A stretch of DNA of 64,000 nt. Origin: Thermoanaerobaculia bacterium. GTDB taxonomy: Bacteria; Acidobacteriota; Thermoanaerobaculia; Gp7-AA8. Where the stretch lies: NCBI GenBank assembly GCA_017883205.1, contig JADGNZ010000011.1, forward strand, positions 90,444 through 154,443, given 5' to 3'. A program made the translations under genes and the position numbers. Under the pieces are notes generated by a model. The model was not told the DNA's origin. It was given only the letters and a program-made list of their open reading frames with translations, and made no database searches. Shown in pieces: positions 62,090 to 64,000 of this stretch (position 1 is its first letter; the number at the start of each line of letters is the position of its first letter).

Positions 62090-63421
62090 TCAGCCGAAGG
62101 CCTGACCGACGGCGTCCCTGACTGCGTCTCTGTGGTTGCCTTGCTTCGGACTAACCGCCGCCAGCGCCGCGAAGACGAAGCAGAGCAACGGCGTCAACAG
62201 CACGCGCGTTCCGGACCACGCAACGTAGACACCCGCATCGCTACTGCGTGCATACACAACGATCAGGAATGCGAAATACCCTGCCGCGGCGACGACGTAG
62301 GGAAGCGCGGCACGCGAACGGCCGATGACGATGAAGACGAACGGAATGAGCCACGGAAGATAGCCGATGCCGAAGCTGGCGTCCGCGCCCACGAGGCGCG
62401 CGGCGGAAAGAAGTGCGCGGATCGTGAGCACGCCTCCCGATGGCCGGTAGGCATCGAGAAGGTGGTTGTGCGCGCAGAACGCAATCCATCCCGGAAGTGC
62501 GATGAGTGGCCCAGCGAAAGCCTTGGCCACCGCACGGAGCCGCTCACGAAATGGCGCATCTCCGCAAAGGAGAAAGGACCCGACGAGCAGTAGCGCAAAC
62601 GGCGTTCCCTCCACCTTCGTGAGTACGACGGCAGCGAGTGCGATCGACGCGAGGATCGCGTGCTCATCTGCGCGTCCTCGCGTACACGTCAGCGCGCAGA
62701 GCGCGAGCGTCTCGAAGAAAATCAGCGCCGGCTCTGCGTTGCCGCCGACGGCATTCACGATGAAGAGATACGCGAAGAGCGACGCGAAGAGCGCGGTGAT
62801 TGCATCCGCTCTCAACGGCTTTGCATCGCGCGCAAAGCCGTTGATCATTCCGGCCGACAACAACAGAAATAGCGGCGCCGACGTGATCACGCCCCACCAA
62901 TTGAGAGCCGCCTTACCGAGCATCGTCCAGGCGTACAAGAGAGGGACGAGCGGTGGATAATCGGGATGCATCAGGTAATTGTCGGGAGCAGCAAGAAAGC
63001 CGATGTCGATCGCTCGCGCGGCAGCGAATCGGACGCCTTTCGGACCCCAGAACAGAAGAAGATCGAACGACGTGGCCTCGCCCGCAACAACGGCAATCGC
63101 GAATACTGCAATGGAGATCAAAGCGAGTGCGATCATCACGATCGCCACAAACGACCGCGGCTTTCCGTCGATGCGAGAAATCCTGATTCCTCGCGGCCAA
63201 TAGGAAGCAATTGCGGCGGCAAACGGGAGCGCGAGCAGTGCAGCGATCGACCAGCGGAGATGAATCGCGGAGAAAAGGAACATCTCGACCGCCAGCGTCA
63301 GCAGCCCACCGGCAAAGTAAATCCCCGCGCGCGCGGTGACGGGAAGGTGAACGACGGGCGATACCCATCGCATCCACAATCCGCAGATGACCGCGAGCAC
63401 GATCCGAAGGATGAACGTCAT
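62090..63421 (-). CDS. GT-C-fold membrane glycosyltransferase-like protein
   Basis: 443 aa from ATG 63421, which overlaps the upstream stop (ATGA). About eleven to twelve hydrophobic helices. Between helices 4 and 5 the segment FLAAPDNYLMHPDYPPLVPL has the acidic and proline residues typical of the first extracytoplasmic loop of GT-C enzymes, such as ArnT- or Pmt-like proteins that use lipid-linked sugars. A substrate cannot be named. The C-terminus ends at a TCTCTGTGGTTGCC half-repeat. Confidence 0.75.
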   Translation of the reverse strand: MTFILRIVLAVICGLWMRWVSPVVHLPVTARAGIYFAGGLLTLAVEMFLFSAIHLRWSIAALLALPFAAAIASYWPRGIRISRIDGKPRSFVAIVMIALALISIAVFAIAVVAGEATSFDLLLFWGPKGVRFAAARAIDIGFLAAPDNYLMHPDYPPLVPLLYAWTMLGKAALNWWGVITSAPLFLLLSAGMINGFARDAKPLRADAITALFASLFAYLFIVNAVGGNAEPALIFFETLALCALTCTRGRADEHAILASIALAAVVLTKVEGTPFALLLVGSFLLCGDAPFRERLRAVAKAFAGPLIALPGWIAFCAHNHLLDAYRPSGGVLTIRALLSAARLVGADASFGIGYLPWLIPFVFIVIGRSRAALPYVVAAAGYFAFLIVVYARSSDAGVYVAWSGTRVLLTPLLCFVFAALAAVSPKQGNHRDAVRDAVGQAFG

Positions 63422-63888
63422 TTCCGCCTGAAGAGCATTCCCTGCGGCAGGCTGCGCCACAGAACGAAATGCGGATCCTCGAATGGACCCGCCGCCACAA
63501 CGAGAAACTGAATGGACGAATCGGAGTCGATCGCGTGCGGATAGAGCACGTTCTGCTGGGGCATCAGCCCGACGGCCACGGCGTAGTGAAGCCAGTCCTT
63601 CGATCGATCGTGCGGATTCAAGAAAGCAACGCCAGCATTTCGAGGAATCCTTCGGGACGCGTATTCAAGAAGTAAAAGGCTGCCCTCGGAGCTTCGTGGT
63701 GACAAGCCCGTTCGCGAAACGATGGTCGAAACTGTGCCGACTCCACCCTTGTGAATCACTTCGCGAACGGAGAGGCAAAACAACAGGAGCGAACCAGCGA
63801 TCACCCACGACTGTTCCGCCGCGGCACTGCGCCACCACGGAACCGCCTCGCTAACCGGCGGCGAGCCGTTCGCTACGTCTGGCAACAT
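63418..63888 (-). CDS. Small membrane protein coupled to GT-C-like gene (156 aa)
   Basis: One hydrophobic helix near residues 27-43 (SWVIAGSLLLFCLSVREVI). The C-terminal 100 residues resemble a substrate-binding beta domain (VAFLNPHDRSKDWLHYAVAV, then FEDPHFVLWRSLP). Stop overlaps the GT-C-like start by ATGA, so the pair is co-translated and probably forms a complex or acts in one step of surface glycan transfer. No family recognised. The start is the only ATG found. Confidence 0.65.
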   Translation of the reverse strand: MLPDVANGSPPVSEAVPWWRSAAAEQSWVIAGSLLLFCLSVREVIHKGGVGTVSTIVSRTGLSPRSSEGSLLLLEYASRRIPRNAGVAFLNPHDRSKDWLHYAVAVGLMPQQNVLYPHAIDSDSSIQFLVVAAGPFEDPHFVLWRSLPQGMLFRRK

Positions 63889-64000
63889 TCCTCACATCGT
63901 AACCACACGTGTCCAAAACAGCTTTGAAACGAGAGGGATGAAGTACCGCCGAGTCCCCGTAGAATCGGGTTGTCGAAGCTCGAGACACGGAGGTGCCCGG

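Overview
The window is high-GC bacterial chromosome. The phylum is not certain. The dispersed short palindromes, the many secreted proteins of unknown function, the tilS-hpt-ftsH block and the lack of operon-scale metabolic loci fit an environmental Acidobacteriota-like lineage; this is inference, because no rRNA or phylum marker lies in the window.

Layout. 0-0.6 kb: 5' end of hemB, a small zinc-finger gene and tRNA-Met(CAT). 0.8-5.1 kb: a more AT-rich island with a Dam-type adenine methylase facing a tightly overlapping three-gene operon (2TM protein with a PLD-like domain; GHMP enzyme like archaeal beta-RFAP synthase; fusion of a HAM1-type NTP pyrophosphatase with an UPF0200-like nucleotide kinase). 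I cannot match this set to a named system, and it is my leading candidate for something new. 5.3-9.5 kb: secreted proteins of unknown function and a DUF2071 protein. 9.6-13.5 kb: housekeeping tilS-hpt-ftsH. 13.6-20.6 kb: accessory region with a frameshifted DUF4160/DUF2442 pair, a 242-bp ftsH fragment, a HEPN-like protein, a membrane protein, an AbiTii-domain protein and a SEC-C protein. Two of these genes have stop codons embedded in GCCTAAC boxes; one box belongs to an attC-like site, so this may be an integron cassette remnant. 20.6-29.5 kb: hydrolases, a CPBP-like membrane protein, a 43-bp tandem array, an aspartyl protease, and Kelch/HYR and beta-propeller/IPTL-CTERM secreted proteins. 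29.9-45.8 kb: dispersed metabolic and repair genes (M20 amidohydrolase, Tag, metallophosphoesterase, TlpA thioredoxin, amidase, SemiSWEET, RibD-type reductase, archaemetzincin, DinB, SUI1, cyclase, PilZ), with several broken toxin-antitoxin loci and repeat arrays. 46-50.9 kb: unknown protein, DyP peroxidase and GMC oxidoreductase. 50.9-60.3 kb: an apparent conflict or signalling cluster: trypsin-like protease, unknown protein, TPR-CHAT caspase-like protease, TPR-patatin and a divergent nucleotide-hydrolase-like (TIR/NDT-like) protein with a helical-repeat tail. 60.4-63.9 kb: S10 carboxypeptidase, GT-C-like membrane glycosyltransferase and a coupled small membrane protein.

Repeats run through the whole window: four GGGGTCAGGTC-flanked long palindromes of the kind associated with REP-associated tyrosine transposases, GATC-containing ATCAGAGA arrays, CACAGAG and CTCCGCGTCTCCGCG palindromes, AGGA-loop hairpins, a 43-bp array and two 21-bp arrays. 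Three toxin-antitoxin-like loci are each damaged on the toxin side. No rRNA, CRISPR array, phage structural gene, integrase or transposase gene was seen.
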